Below are positions 8,395-20,030 of a stretch of 64,000 nucleotides of DNA, piece by piece. A model generated the notes under the pieces. That model was given only the letters and a program-made list of their open reading frames with translations, was not told the origin of the DNA and searched no databases. Each line of letters begins with the position of its first letter. The stretch's first letter is position 1. Source of the stretch: Agrocybe praecox (taxonomy: Eukaryota; Basidiomycota; Agaricomycetes; Agaricales; Agrocybaceae); assembly GCA_964017145.1 (NCBI GenBank), contig OZ024843.1, positions 115,001 to 179,000 on the forward strand. The letters are read 5' to 3'. A program made the position numbers and the translations under genes.

Positions 8395-9945
8395 TATTCT
8401 TGTATTGTAAGCCAACATCAATTCGAATCCCTTCCTATGCGCATTGGACGAACTATAAACTGATACATGCATGGTTGAATAGTTTATGACCGCGTTTATT
8501 TCACAAATGTCAGTACGAGCCAACTCTTTTTGTTTTTGGGGTTTCATTCGCTCAACGTCGGTGCATAATATTTTTTATAGATTTTTCGCAAGTCGGATAT
8601 GGAAGAGTGGGTCCTGCCTCGACGAGTCTGGTCTAAGTTAGTATTTTATTTATGATCCAATAGTTGGACGGAATCTTGCGAACGCAGTCGGGTATCTGGC
8701 TATTCCAATAGTAAGATTTAAACTTGTCACTGGTTCCGCATACGCTAACTAACTGTTATATGGTACCAGGTTTTGTTGGCGTGTTTGCAGCTAAGTATGT
8801 GGCTCCCATATTAGTCCTCTTTTGTCTCTGACTGCCTGAATCTCGCAGGTTGTGGGCTGGGTACGTCTGTATTGAGCAATCAATCTGAAAACTGGATCTG
8901 TAGCTGACTATCTATTATTGTCGCATAGCCCAAGTTTTGGTCATGTAAGAAATAATGCCCTCAATGTCCACAGGACAGCGTGCTGATAAAGTGGTAGGCA
9001 ACGAGCCAAATATTTCTCGAAGATGAGCGAATATTCGGCGTATATCAAGGTTAGAAGCACTGCACTGAACACAATTCGTTCGCTAACTCTTTGTTTTAGC
9101 AAACGACGACTATTCAGGGATCTGCTACCATTCTCTGCGATGTGTTGATATCGGCGACTTTTTCGTTCGTACTTCATTCTCATAGATCTGGTATCAAGAG
9201 GTAAGAATCGCCATCTGTAAGCGATAAAGAAGGATTTTTACTTCATTTGAATCTGGATAGGACAAATTCGTTAGTTAACAAGTTGATCATCTATGCTATT
9301 AACCGGTCGGTTGCGACGAGGTGTGTGTTATGAAATTTGGCATTTATGCTCGTGCAAAATTGACTGGACTCGTAGTATATGCGCAGTAGTTGCTACCGCC
9401 CTCGTGCGTAATATCCATTATTTGGCAACATAGTGAACTAATAGGAATGCGTCGTTTAGTATTATAATTGCTCAGGACAGTATTATTATTTGTCAGTCAA
9501 TTTCCTTCGCATATCTAGCCTATTTCAAACTTTTCACCCTTTTTCCTCCTCAAAGTTTGATCCCAGTACTGGCTTCCACGTACCGTAAGTCGCCTCTTTG
9601 AGCCTTTGATAGAGTGTATCTTAGACCTGAAACTCATTTGCCTACGAATAGTTTATGTCATTTCGACGGTCAGCGTGTTCGTGTTCTTGGAATTCATAGG
9701 TTTTTTTTTCTCTATTGATACCTAATCGCTACAGAATGACGTCCAGGGAAGGACTTCGAGAAGACTCAGAGCAGTCTTTTCATATAACCCATTTAAACGA
9801 CGTTTCTACTACTACCCGACCCTACCCCATGTTCGACGAGGAAAATAGAAGCGATACTTCGCTGGGTGCGGACAGGACGGCATCTGGAGCAGTCAGTGTA
9901 GCTTCTTACCCCAGTCATTCAAAACCGAGGAATGTACTTACTTGA
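8395..9945 (+). pseudogene. Decayed DUF6534-type seven-helix membrane protein
   Basis: Scattered plus-strand segments follow the order of the basidiomycete DUF6534 family: LCALDEL and, one frame over, NYKLIHAW (about 8435-8485); IFYRFFASRIWKSG (about 8570-8615); VAPILVLFCL (about 8800); then the clearest block, ILCDVLISATFSFVLHSHR and SGIKR (about 9115-9200). The intron 9201-9259 precedes TNSLVNKLIIYAINR, and a hydrophilic tail with DEENRSDTS ends at a stop near 9945. Several segments need frame changes without splice sites, and a TGA follows LFCL, so the gene looks broken. The N-terminal helix is not found; the retroelement array ends just upstream and may have removed it. Confidence 0.5.
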
Positions 9946-10274
9946 TCGTTTATAGACGACCTCGACTCAAATGTCATTGAAACGAGGAAGGTCATTGGCG
10001 CGAAATGAAAACCCATCGTCGAATTGATTACGAGGCGTTTCATAATAGCACTACACATTTTTGTCCTTGCGTTTTAATAACTTCAATTTTCTTTTATGTT
10101 CAATGAAATTAGAATACTTGAACCCCTAATTCGCTGGCGTATGACGCAGTGGTGCACAGCCACGTGATTTGTAAGTCCGACCGATCTTATCGAAATTTTA
10201 GTTTTGGATTTGATTGAGTCCATCGATTCCTTTACCTTAAACCCCTTCCCTCATTTCAATCCATAGAATACACC

Positions 10275-13200
10275 ATGCCCCCCTCCGCCTCAAAACAAAA
10301 ACGTTTGGCTGAAAAGGCCGCGAAAAAGAACGCAGGCGTCGCTACGACTGGCGATGATTCGCCCTCCAACTCGACTCCAGCGGGATCTGTCAATGGCGGC
10401 GCGAGCACACCGCTGACGAGTATGTCGGGGCTGAATAGCAAGGCTGGGAGTAGCGAGGATTTACTGTCGATGGCCAAGCTCAACTTGATCACCGATAGGT
10501 GCGTGCTGGAGGAACAAGGCGCTTGATGGTGGTGACACTGACATGATTTGCATTGCAGGAGCGCAGCTGGTGTGCTTACGTCCGACGCCAAAGGGCGCGA
10601 TATCAAGATTGACCAGTACACCCTGTCTTTCCACGGTCGTCTCCTCATCGAAGGTGCTGAGATTGCGCTGAATTATGGCCAGAGGTATGGTCTGTTAGGA
10701 GAAAACGGTTCAGGAAAGGTGCGTCTGTCTTCTTGCATCTTTCTATCGTCTTTCAATTGATTTTATTTTATCCTCCTTTTTTGTAGTCCACTTTCCTTCA
10801 ATCTATCGCTGAACGCGATATCGAGATCCCCTCACACATCGATATTTACCTCGTTCGCGGTGAAGCCGAACCATCTGAAGTCAACGCTGTCGACTTCATC
10901 GTCGCATCTGCCAAAGCTAAGGTTGCTCGCCTCGAGGCTTACATCGAAGAACTCTCCGTAGCCGATGACGTGGATGAGCAGGCCCTGGACCTCGCTTATG
11001 AGGAGCTTGAGGAGATGGACCCCTCGACGTTCGAGACGAAGGCAGGCAGTATATTGCATGGTCTCGGATTCACGCAGGCGATGATGAAGAAGCCCACGAA
11101 GGACATGTCTGGAGGATGGCGTATGCGTGTTGCCCTTGCCCGAGCTCTCTTCATCAAGCCCCATCTTCTCCTCCTCGATGAACCCACGAATCACTTGGAT
11201 TTGGGTGCCGTCGTCTGGCTTGAGGCGTATCTGTCCACTTACAACCATATTCTGGTCATCACTTCCCACTCGCAAGATTTCATGGATTCGGTCTGCACGA
11301 ACATCATGGACCTGACGCATAAGAAGAAGTTGATCTATTATGCGGGTAATTACTCGACATATGTCAAGACAAGACAAGAGAACGAGGTCAACCAGATGAA
11401 GGCGTACCATAAGCAACAGGAGGAAATTGCCCATATCAAAAAGTGCGTTTTTTGTCGTGATTTTTTTTTTTTTCGTTCTTTTTCGCCGATGCTTATCCGC
11501 ACCACAGGTTCATCGCTTCCGCTGGTACATACGCCAATCTCGTGAGACAGGCCAAATCCAAACAGAAGATCATCGACAAGATGGAGGCTGCAGGATTGAT
11601 TGAAAAAGTCGAAGCTGGCAAACAATTACGGTTCGCCCTTTCTCCTCGTTGATTTCTCCTTGTGTTTCATACTCTATTTCTGGCCAGGTTCAACTTCGAG
11701 GACGTACGCAAGCTTCCCCCACCTATCATTGCATTTGACAATGTCGCCTTTTCGTACTCCGGCAAGAAGGAAGACTACCTTTACGAAAAGCTCTCCTTCG
11801 GTATCGACATGGACTCGCGCGTGGCCATTCTTGGTGCTAACGGTACCGGTAAATCGACACTGCTCCATCTCATCACGGGTGCCCTCCAGCCATGCGAAGG
11901 AACGGTGTCGAAGCACTCTGCGCTGAAACTGGCCAAGTACAGCCAGCATTCAGCTGACCAGCTTCCCTATGATAAGAGCCCTATCGAGTACTTCCAGGCT
12001 TTGTTCAGCCTGAAGTTCCCCGAGAAGGATATCATGGTGCGTTTTTTTAATCCTGTGTTCCTGCCGCCCCTTCCCTCTTCCTCTTTTCCCTTGGTATTCT
12101 TTTCTTCACCCTCTTTTTAAAAATTATGTTTGCGAGCGAATGATCTAATCTAATACCATCAGGCATGGAGAGCCCAACTCGGACGATTCGGTCTGTCCGG
12201 TGCCCATCAGACAGCGCCCATTAAACAGCTTTCGGATGGTCTGCGTAACCGGTACGTCGTTTTTCAAATTCATTCAGCTTCTATGGCCCGTACATTCGCT
12301 CGTACATTCTTCCTGCCACATTTTGTCCTTTGGGCAACCGGCGACTTTACTGCTTTTTTGGCGGCGTCAGTGCCAGCACATCGTTTTCGTGCGCTGTCGG
12401 TATTCCATTTGCTGCCGGCTGACAGTTGGCGTTTTGCGTACGGATTTTAATATTGAATTCGTTGAGCCGACTTTGCCTTACGTTCTATTCTCCTGTCGGT
12501 CGTTGGCCTGCCGGCGGAGTGCTAGAGTTATGACGTCATGCGTCGGTCGGGGATACCCAGCACAGCATTTTAGGCGGTTACACACGGAGTTGTTTCTTTA
12601 CTCCTTCGAATTACCTCGCTTTTTTTCTTAGCTTCTTCGCTTCCGTTAATTCTGATTCTTTCTTTATCATTATCAATTTTTCTTTTTCTCCTCAATCGAG
12701 GCAGAGAAGAAACCAGTGGGTGACCTGACTAATTCTTGATTTTTATCATCTAGTGTCGTATTCGCCCAACTTGCAATGGAACACCCACATATCCTCCTTT
12801 TGGGTTAGTCCTTTTTCGATTTTTTTTTCTATCTTCGTCTTCTTTGTGGATCGATTCCATTTTCTGGAACGTTCGAACGGCCGAACGAGTCGATTTGGTT
12901 ACGTTCCTGTGGGTGGGTGGCGGGAGGAGTTGGAAATTTTTTGAGGATCGATTGAGTGCTGTTCGGCGCCACCGCCACCGCCCTCAATTTGTCGCCCTAT
13001 CCTTTTCTCTTGGACCTTCTCTTGTCTTTCTCTCTTCGTTTGTTTCCTGTCCTTTCAAACGCGATTTATTTCTTTTCTGTTTCATCTTGATCTTCCCGAC
13101 AGGTCGCTAACGCTATTTTATTTTTTTCATTTGATCGTTGCAGATGAGCCTACTAACCATTTGGATATGGAGTCGATCGATGCGCTCGCCACCGCCATCA

Positions 13201-13567
13201 AGGAATTCGAGGGTGGTGTAGTCATCGTGTCTCACGATTTCCGTACGTGAAATTTGACATTTTGATCCGTGGTTCCTTGAACTTTAAATACTGATCATAT
13301 CTGACGCATTTACAGGTCTCATCAGCCAAGTCGCTGAAGAGCTATGGGAAGTTGCTGATAAGACTATCAAGAACTTGACCAAGCGCGATATCAGCATTGT
13401 TGATTATAAGAAGAACTTGATCAAACAGAGTGCGTGTTGTTTCGCTTCCTGTCGCATTCCCGCGCCGTATTTGAAAATATGTTTGACATTATGTTTTTCG
13501 ATCAGGTCAAGCCGCTATCGAAAAAGCCAAACTGTTCAGCAAGACGGCGCCTAAAGGAAGGACATAG
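10275..13567 (+). CDS. ARB1: ABCF ATPase, ARB1/ABCF2 type (ribosome biogenesis)
   Basis: Ten exons (10275-10498, 10559-10718, 10787-11442, 11508-11630, 11688-12036, 12163-12251, 12754-12803, 13144-13242, 13316-13429, 13506-13567) join in phase to a 641-residue protein. A lysine/alanine-rich N-terminus precedes twin ABC domains. NBD1 has GENGSGKST near residue 122, MSGGWRMR near 235 and [12 protein letters not shown] near 254. NBD2 has GANGTGKST near 440, LSDGLRNR, and DEPTNHLD followed by [15 protein letters not shown]. There are no membrane segments, as expected for ABCF. The C-terminal SHDFRLI block and overall length fit yeast Arb1 / human ABCF2, cytosolic/nuclear factors of 40S and 60S biogenesis. 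Most introns are 57-126 nt, but two within NBD2 are 502 and 340 nt. The start follows the basic [13 protein letters not shown]-terminus usual in this family. Confidence 0.95.
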
Positions 13568-16500
13568 ACGTCTCATCCGACGTTATATGCTGCTAGATGT
13601 CTGCTTCTGTCCTCCTCTCTTCCCCTGCTTTACTCGCTCCGACCATACCATTCTCTCTATCTGTTTTCGTTTTCCCTTTTTCTTCTTTTCCTCACCTACT
13701 CGAAACGACTCGAAACGAAGTACTGTAGTCAAAGCGTCCATTGTATATTAAAAGCAATGTATGTAGTGTTCTTCATTCATTCATCCGTCCATCTACGTAA
13801 CCCACCGCATCCACTGCATCAGACAACATACTAGCATTAGATCTTTATAGAATTTACGTCCCTCGTAATCGTATCCTTTTCGTGATGCTGTTGTTGTTTT
13901 ATCTATTTTACGTACGTACTCTTTTCTAAATATTGATTGTTATCTGCTTGGACTTGCATAGACAGCTTTCGGCTCTGTTATTGTTCTAAATGCTCGTTGT
14001 GGAAGTTTGGGCGCTTAATCGATAGTGCGGGCTTATTACCGGCGCTCTTTCAACGTCAGAAGATTTCGTCGGACGTATCGAATTATAGACGGAAGAGAAT
14101 AACTGGTGCAGGTCGCGAAGGGTAAAATCTGAGATTCAGACGACTCGGAATTCATTTCAGGGATAAGTAGCGTTAGCTGAGCTCTAATTCAACTATATTG
14201 GCATGTGTGTGCTTGCGCGTTTAACGTTTAATGCCCATAATGGCGCTTTTCACGTTAAGACAAATGTTATTTGAGACACATCGGTAATATATGTATGAAG
14301 TCAAATCGTGAACTATATAACTATATAGATCATTTATGTAAAAGTTGGTATCGCGACAAGTAAAGATTAGAGAAGTTGGATAGCCTGAGATTAAGCCCCT
14401 AGCATCACAACAAGATCTTCCACGCCTTTGAGGGAAGAAAGATCCTCAGGATGTAGTGTATCAGAAGGCTTGGCAAGATCAATACGTCTAATAAGTGTTG
14501 AATATGGACTTGCTTAGTCCTTTGGCCGCTTCACGAGCCACCAAACAGCACGCGCGTATTGAAATAAACGGGGGCGGGTATTATTCGTGGCAAACGAACG
14601 AGGAATTTACATAGAAATTATAAACATATATATAATAAAATGGTTGTTATGTGAACGATAAGCCGGGTAAGCCAAGCAATTTATGGCGCTCGATTACCAA
14701 CCAAGCGAGTAAAATCCAACAGCGCGTCGTAGGACGCGATTACCCACGTGCACTATCAGTCGCCCTCACCTTCCCTTCCTTCTGAGGCGACGGAACTATT
14801 TCTTTATTGTTTTTAATTTGTCTAATCCTTGTTTTTTCCTGCCTCATCGTTCACTACACACAAACTATGTTCCTCAGTTGTTCCTCAGTCAATAATATTG
14901 TGACTGAGATTTGTGAAGTTTTATTATTCATTTTACAACTATTCGCTTATCATATTATCATATTTAGCTTTTCGTTCAACAGGTAGCCAGAGTATTTGTA
15001 GAGTCAATATTATTGTGATTGAGCTTGTCGTTCAATAATAAGTTTTCGAGCACCCCTGCGACTATGCCAGTGAAGGAACTGAAGAATGACACTGAGGTCT
15101 ATATCGAAGTTTAAACGGGAGGAAATAATACGATTTCGACGTTCTGTTCATGGAGCTTCAGGAGCAGCGTTAGCATGTGGACTGTATTGAACTCTATGGT
15201 TTACACCTTGTTCAGAGCGCTTAAAAACTGAAAGACAGGATTGTTGGATGGTGGAGGATCTAAGCGCCACATGTGCTACGCGTCTATTGTAAAAGAAATC
15301 GTGGTAATGGTGGATGGATTTCCCAAATACAAGACCTTGGACACAGCGTAGAACAACTCCAGCGGAAACAGATCTTATGGCTATTTTCCCAGGCTCACAG
15401 TGTCGTTAGGTATTTCCGAACTGCTGGATAGCATGAACAGGCGCTTCAACTATCTGAAACAATTATCTGACGCTCCTATAGGACAAATATTCATTCAAGG
15501 CAGCATAGCCGTCCTCCCGTTCTTACACAGAAAGGATATACTGACATTTTGAGCTATGGAAGTCTTCGAGAAGTTTAAGCCCAGCCAAGATCGCAAAAAA
15601 ATACTCTCAGACAAGACACCTTTATTCTGAGGCGTAGACGACGAATTATGGGCGGAAGGAGCTCGTGGAGCTTAGCCTGTGCGTAGCGAGGGTACATGGT
15701 CCGAAATAATGATTTCTTCTTGTGCACCGTCGGAGAATAAAATCACGAAAATTTTCAGGCATGGTGCAGGGTTATATTACTATACTATTAAGCAAACGCG
15801 CAAGTTCGTGTGTACATGTTTGTTTTTACACCTCTTTGGTAAATCTTATTGTTCTTTTCACTCATTTTCTCATTCTGATGACGTATTTTCTATTGCTCTT
15901 GCTATGTTCCATCCTTTGTCCTCCATCTCTCCATTTTACCTCACTAAAGAACTATTTTATAGATATTATCATGCCCTTTCAGTGTCATCTTGGCTTTCCT
16001 TCGATTTTGGTATTGCCTTGATGCCTACGGCTGTGTTCTAATTCCTCCTTGCCAAATGCTTCCCAAATTTTATTTGTATTCTTGGTGCCGGAGCGAAGCG
16101 AGGCGCATGTTTTGTATATATATATATATTACAGTTTCCCGATGGTTTACAGTGACATGTAAGTGACGTAACCTGTGCCAGAGTCTCGAGATGAGATCCA
16201 TCAAAAAGGCAGATGCATGGTTGCGATAGAGGTGTAAGTGCCACTCCGAATATCGATAAAGGACACGTCTTTATACAAGCGTTCGAAAACTGTGTTTCGC
16301 CAGTGATCGCTAGGTTGATCAAGGAGATCTAGGTCCAAGTTGTTGGCCCACAATAAAGGAAGGTTCAAACTTTATGTTGCGCCATTGTGAGCAAACTTGC
16401 GATATGGGGCGAGCAGTTTTGAGGCCACTGAAATGGTGACGGGATCTATGAAGTTTTGACCCCCTACCTTCAAGGTCGTCATCACTGAGAGTGATACAGA

Positions 16501-19500
16501 AATATGTCGCTGAGAACGTCGTCATTAATCCAGATCATTGAGGACGTATTATTACATGGCGTGACCTCCATGGTTTGATAGATGCTCTTTGGAATATGCC
16601 TTTCCTGCTCGTTGATAGGTTGGCCAATATGCTGGACTGAGGATGGAGGAATAAAAGAGAACTTTCGGACTTTGGACAAATAACCTCGTTTGTCGGCCGA
16701 TTAGGTCCGTCCAGGTGGACCGTTTTTGGCCTTCCATTCATATACGCGGTATTATTGATATCGAATTTATTTCCAGTTGAAACTTGTTGAAACCTGGACT
16801 GTTAAGTTTAAAAGCTAATCGCGGTACACAGAGTGAGTCAGTAGTACTCGGTCTGAAATAAATTGCTCATCTAATTCCTAAAGGTCCCTGCAATCGCGAG
16901 GTTCTTCGTAGTCGTAGCAATTGTCAATGAAAGATGTTTGTTTTCGTTACTCACACTTTGAGATCTTGACCAAGTACACATGCCCTCAGATGTCCATATG
17001 TGATGTAATAGCATGATACCCCAAATACTAAAAGGTTTGGAGAAACGGGAGGCGTATAAAAAAACCCAGAGTCCAGAAAAACCTCAAGTTATTATTATGT
17101 TCTATCGGTTTGTCCAAACACCCCGAAAAAGGGAATAACGGAGACGCTCAACTTCGTTCATCCATCCCATTTAGCCAGAAGTAAAATTTTTAACATTCAC
17201 GGATATTAAAGGGAGGCAACCATGTAGGGGGATAGTACTTCGTAAGGGGGAAGTAAGTGGGAGGCAGTATTCAATTAATATCAAGGTAGTTAGATAAGAT
17301 CATAATGGAACATCAATGAGCGATTACGTCCCACAATGGGGCAGGCAAATCCGCGATGATCATGATCGATTGTGCTTACTCTGCAGGGAGCGAGCGGCTG
17401 CAGAAACATACATAGCACAGTGTATAGAACCCGCTCGTAATCGCTAGAAACCCGGCCCCGAGCTCACGCGAGGCAGAAAACGTTGCATGACGACTACCCG
17501 TCTTTTCTCCGCTTTCGCTATCCAATATTCATCCACATTTGGAGAAAGTGGACGTAGTCCTGGTCTTGTACTCATGTCCGTGTACATGTCGTGGCTTTGC
17601 CGTAAACCAGGAAGTAATTAAGCCAAAAACACCGAAAGATCAGATATCATGATCGACAAAAGAAGCATTTACGTACATGAAATCCTTGCAGCAATCAAGT
17701 AAGCGTTCGAGTGCGAATTTCGGCCGCGGCTCTGACCAACCAAAGCGAGAGAACTTAACAATGGAATGAGTGAATGTCAGCAAAACTATATTCTTGCCTA
17801 ATGCAAACGTATTTTGACCCGCCGGGTAAGGCTCCACGGCGGGTCCACCAATATGATTATTTTGTGATTTCTCAGGCTTTCAACGCGTATTGCAAAGTAC
17901 TAGGTAACATAGGGTATACGGCGGCTTCGCTCGTTCGCTTCTTTAGCCACGATGGCGGGAATGCCTTATTCATCATGTTCTCTTCGCTGTCCTAGATAAA
18001 CACGTTGCGCGTCCATGAGGCTGGCGTGGGCGATTTACCGTACCGGAACCCCCGTGTGTACTAACGCTCAGGTATTTCGGGCATTGCCGCAACATATGAA
18101 CGGCAGAGCTTCTTGCGTCGTGGATCTTTTAATGAAGGAGAATTGGTAGAGAAGCAAAGGAGAAACACTCTGTGGCGGTACCGAAGGAATTATGATGCCT
18201 GTACATGGATACATAAGCTTGCGTATGCAGCTAGAGATATACATAGATTAGAGCACCTCCAAATGATTTTTCTCTTGCCAGTGTCACGGTCATGTCAATC
18301 TGTCCATCGGCAACTATGTAAGGTATGTCTACTTTTAGTTTAACGTGTTGACATAAAACTTACTTGTGGCTCTCGTGCTTCTCATGCAGACTTCTAGGGA
18401 CGGTGGTCCGTCGTGCTATCATGAAAAATTTTCACTTGAGATAAATTGGATCTTCGAGTTGATTCCGACATTTTTTTAAACGGATCTTCCAGGTACGATT
18501 GAACGACATGAGATGAGAAGAGAAAACATATCCAACTCGATGTCCGAGGAATTTCACATTAATTCCAAATTTAAGAACATCTGGAAACCGTTTCCTTTAC
18601 GCAGAAGGAAAACATAAGGAGGATATATATCAATACTGCGCGTTCTCCGCTTCAATTCTCCGAGTATAATTAGTATCTGCCTATGATTGCGCCCCGAAAC
18701 GATGGATAGATGATCATTCCTTACATTTCGAGAAATATTAAAATTCTTTTGCGCACTCGGTGTAGCTGTCGGTGCAAATATACCGCTATTCTCTGATTAA
18801 ACTAACCTGGAAGATAGGCTTGAAACCTTCGATTGAAACACCTGGTAAACAAATATGAATGTGAATGAACCCAAAAGCAGGACGATAAATCATAGAGGTA
18901 GGAAAGACTTGCGAATTACTGGATTGCGATGTGGTGCAATGCCTCGACGGATCTAATCTAAAGGGACCGGCCCAACATGCTGCTCGACATGGCAGCATCA
19001 ATCAACGGAATGCGCACCACGCTCACTCGAGCCTCGAGGAAGCGAAATCTAATAATAGATATGAGGGACTGTTCGAAAACAAAAATCCAAATTCAAATTC
19101 CGATCCAAGTCCCACCGCGACCGCAACAATAGCATGAGGTTGATTCATACTATATACCAAGCAGCGACATTAACAGCTAAATGACGAGGAAGCTGATGAA
19201 AGGTACGATGATCTTAACGAGTGGACCTTGTGATAGGGTCTTACTCAAGACACCGGAGGCACGCGGCAGCTCCTGACTTTGCTTTTGCCTGGTACGTCTA
19301 TGCTTACATACGCCTGCCTGCCTCGCCCTCAAATTTTATTTCATAGATAATGTTCTACGTTCTGCGATGATCGTGATCTGCCATGATGCCTGCGTTGATT
19401 GAGGCTCAATTAACGCGTCTATAGCGTAAGCAAGGAGTCAAAAGTTTCCTACGACATCGGAAGATGAACAAAGCACACTTCACAAGTCAGAATACTTCCC

Positions 19501-20030
19501 ACCTGGATCCAGCTGCGGCTCCAACATAAGACGGCACGTTTTATGTTTTCGTAACTGACCTTAAATCGTGGAACTCGAGGCCTGAAGGCCTGACGACGGG
19601 CGCTACGAGGAGTTTGTTGATAATACAGAGAATGAAAATAGAAACAAGACTCAAAGTAGGGTAGTGTTTCAAATGATCGTCTGAGACCGTCTGATATTAG
19701 CTCAGCCCTCGATATCTAAAAGCTTGATTAACATCCATCCTATCTTCTAACCCTCGAAACAATCACTAGGTTCAGCAAGTTGGACATCGACAGATAAGAT
19801 AAGCCCCGAATCAATGAGTTGAACTTTCATAAGTCCAAAGTAAGCGCCAATGGGGTGCGTGGAGCGGCGAACTCAGAAGAAGAAGAACAAGGGGAGAAAT
19901 AGAAGGAGAAATAGAAGCCAAACTACATCGTAGAGAAGACGGAAATTAAACTACATACCAATACAGACATCGTCATCTTGCTGTTGACAGCAACCTACAC
20001 ACACGCAGTATACCCAGAAAGTAATATATT
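13568..20030. other. Gene-poor region of about 6.4 kb
   Basis: No gene with recognisable domains was found. Short ORFs (for example 15679-16041, 17774-17995, 18113-18343) show no family motif or splice continuity. There is a TA microsatellite at about 16113-16128. Around 15290-15570 the plus strand stays mostly open (NRSYGYFPRLTVSLG and further) but is interrupted by TAG and TGA, possibly a decayed gene of unknown family. From about 19850 the plus strand becomes purine-rich, continuing into the PP4 gene. Confidence 0.5.

Noticed and set aside
12200..12631. ORF spanning the 502-nt ABCF intron
   Set aside because: It begins in exon 6 in the wrong frame, has no protein motif, and the splice junctions restore a conserved ATPase sequence.
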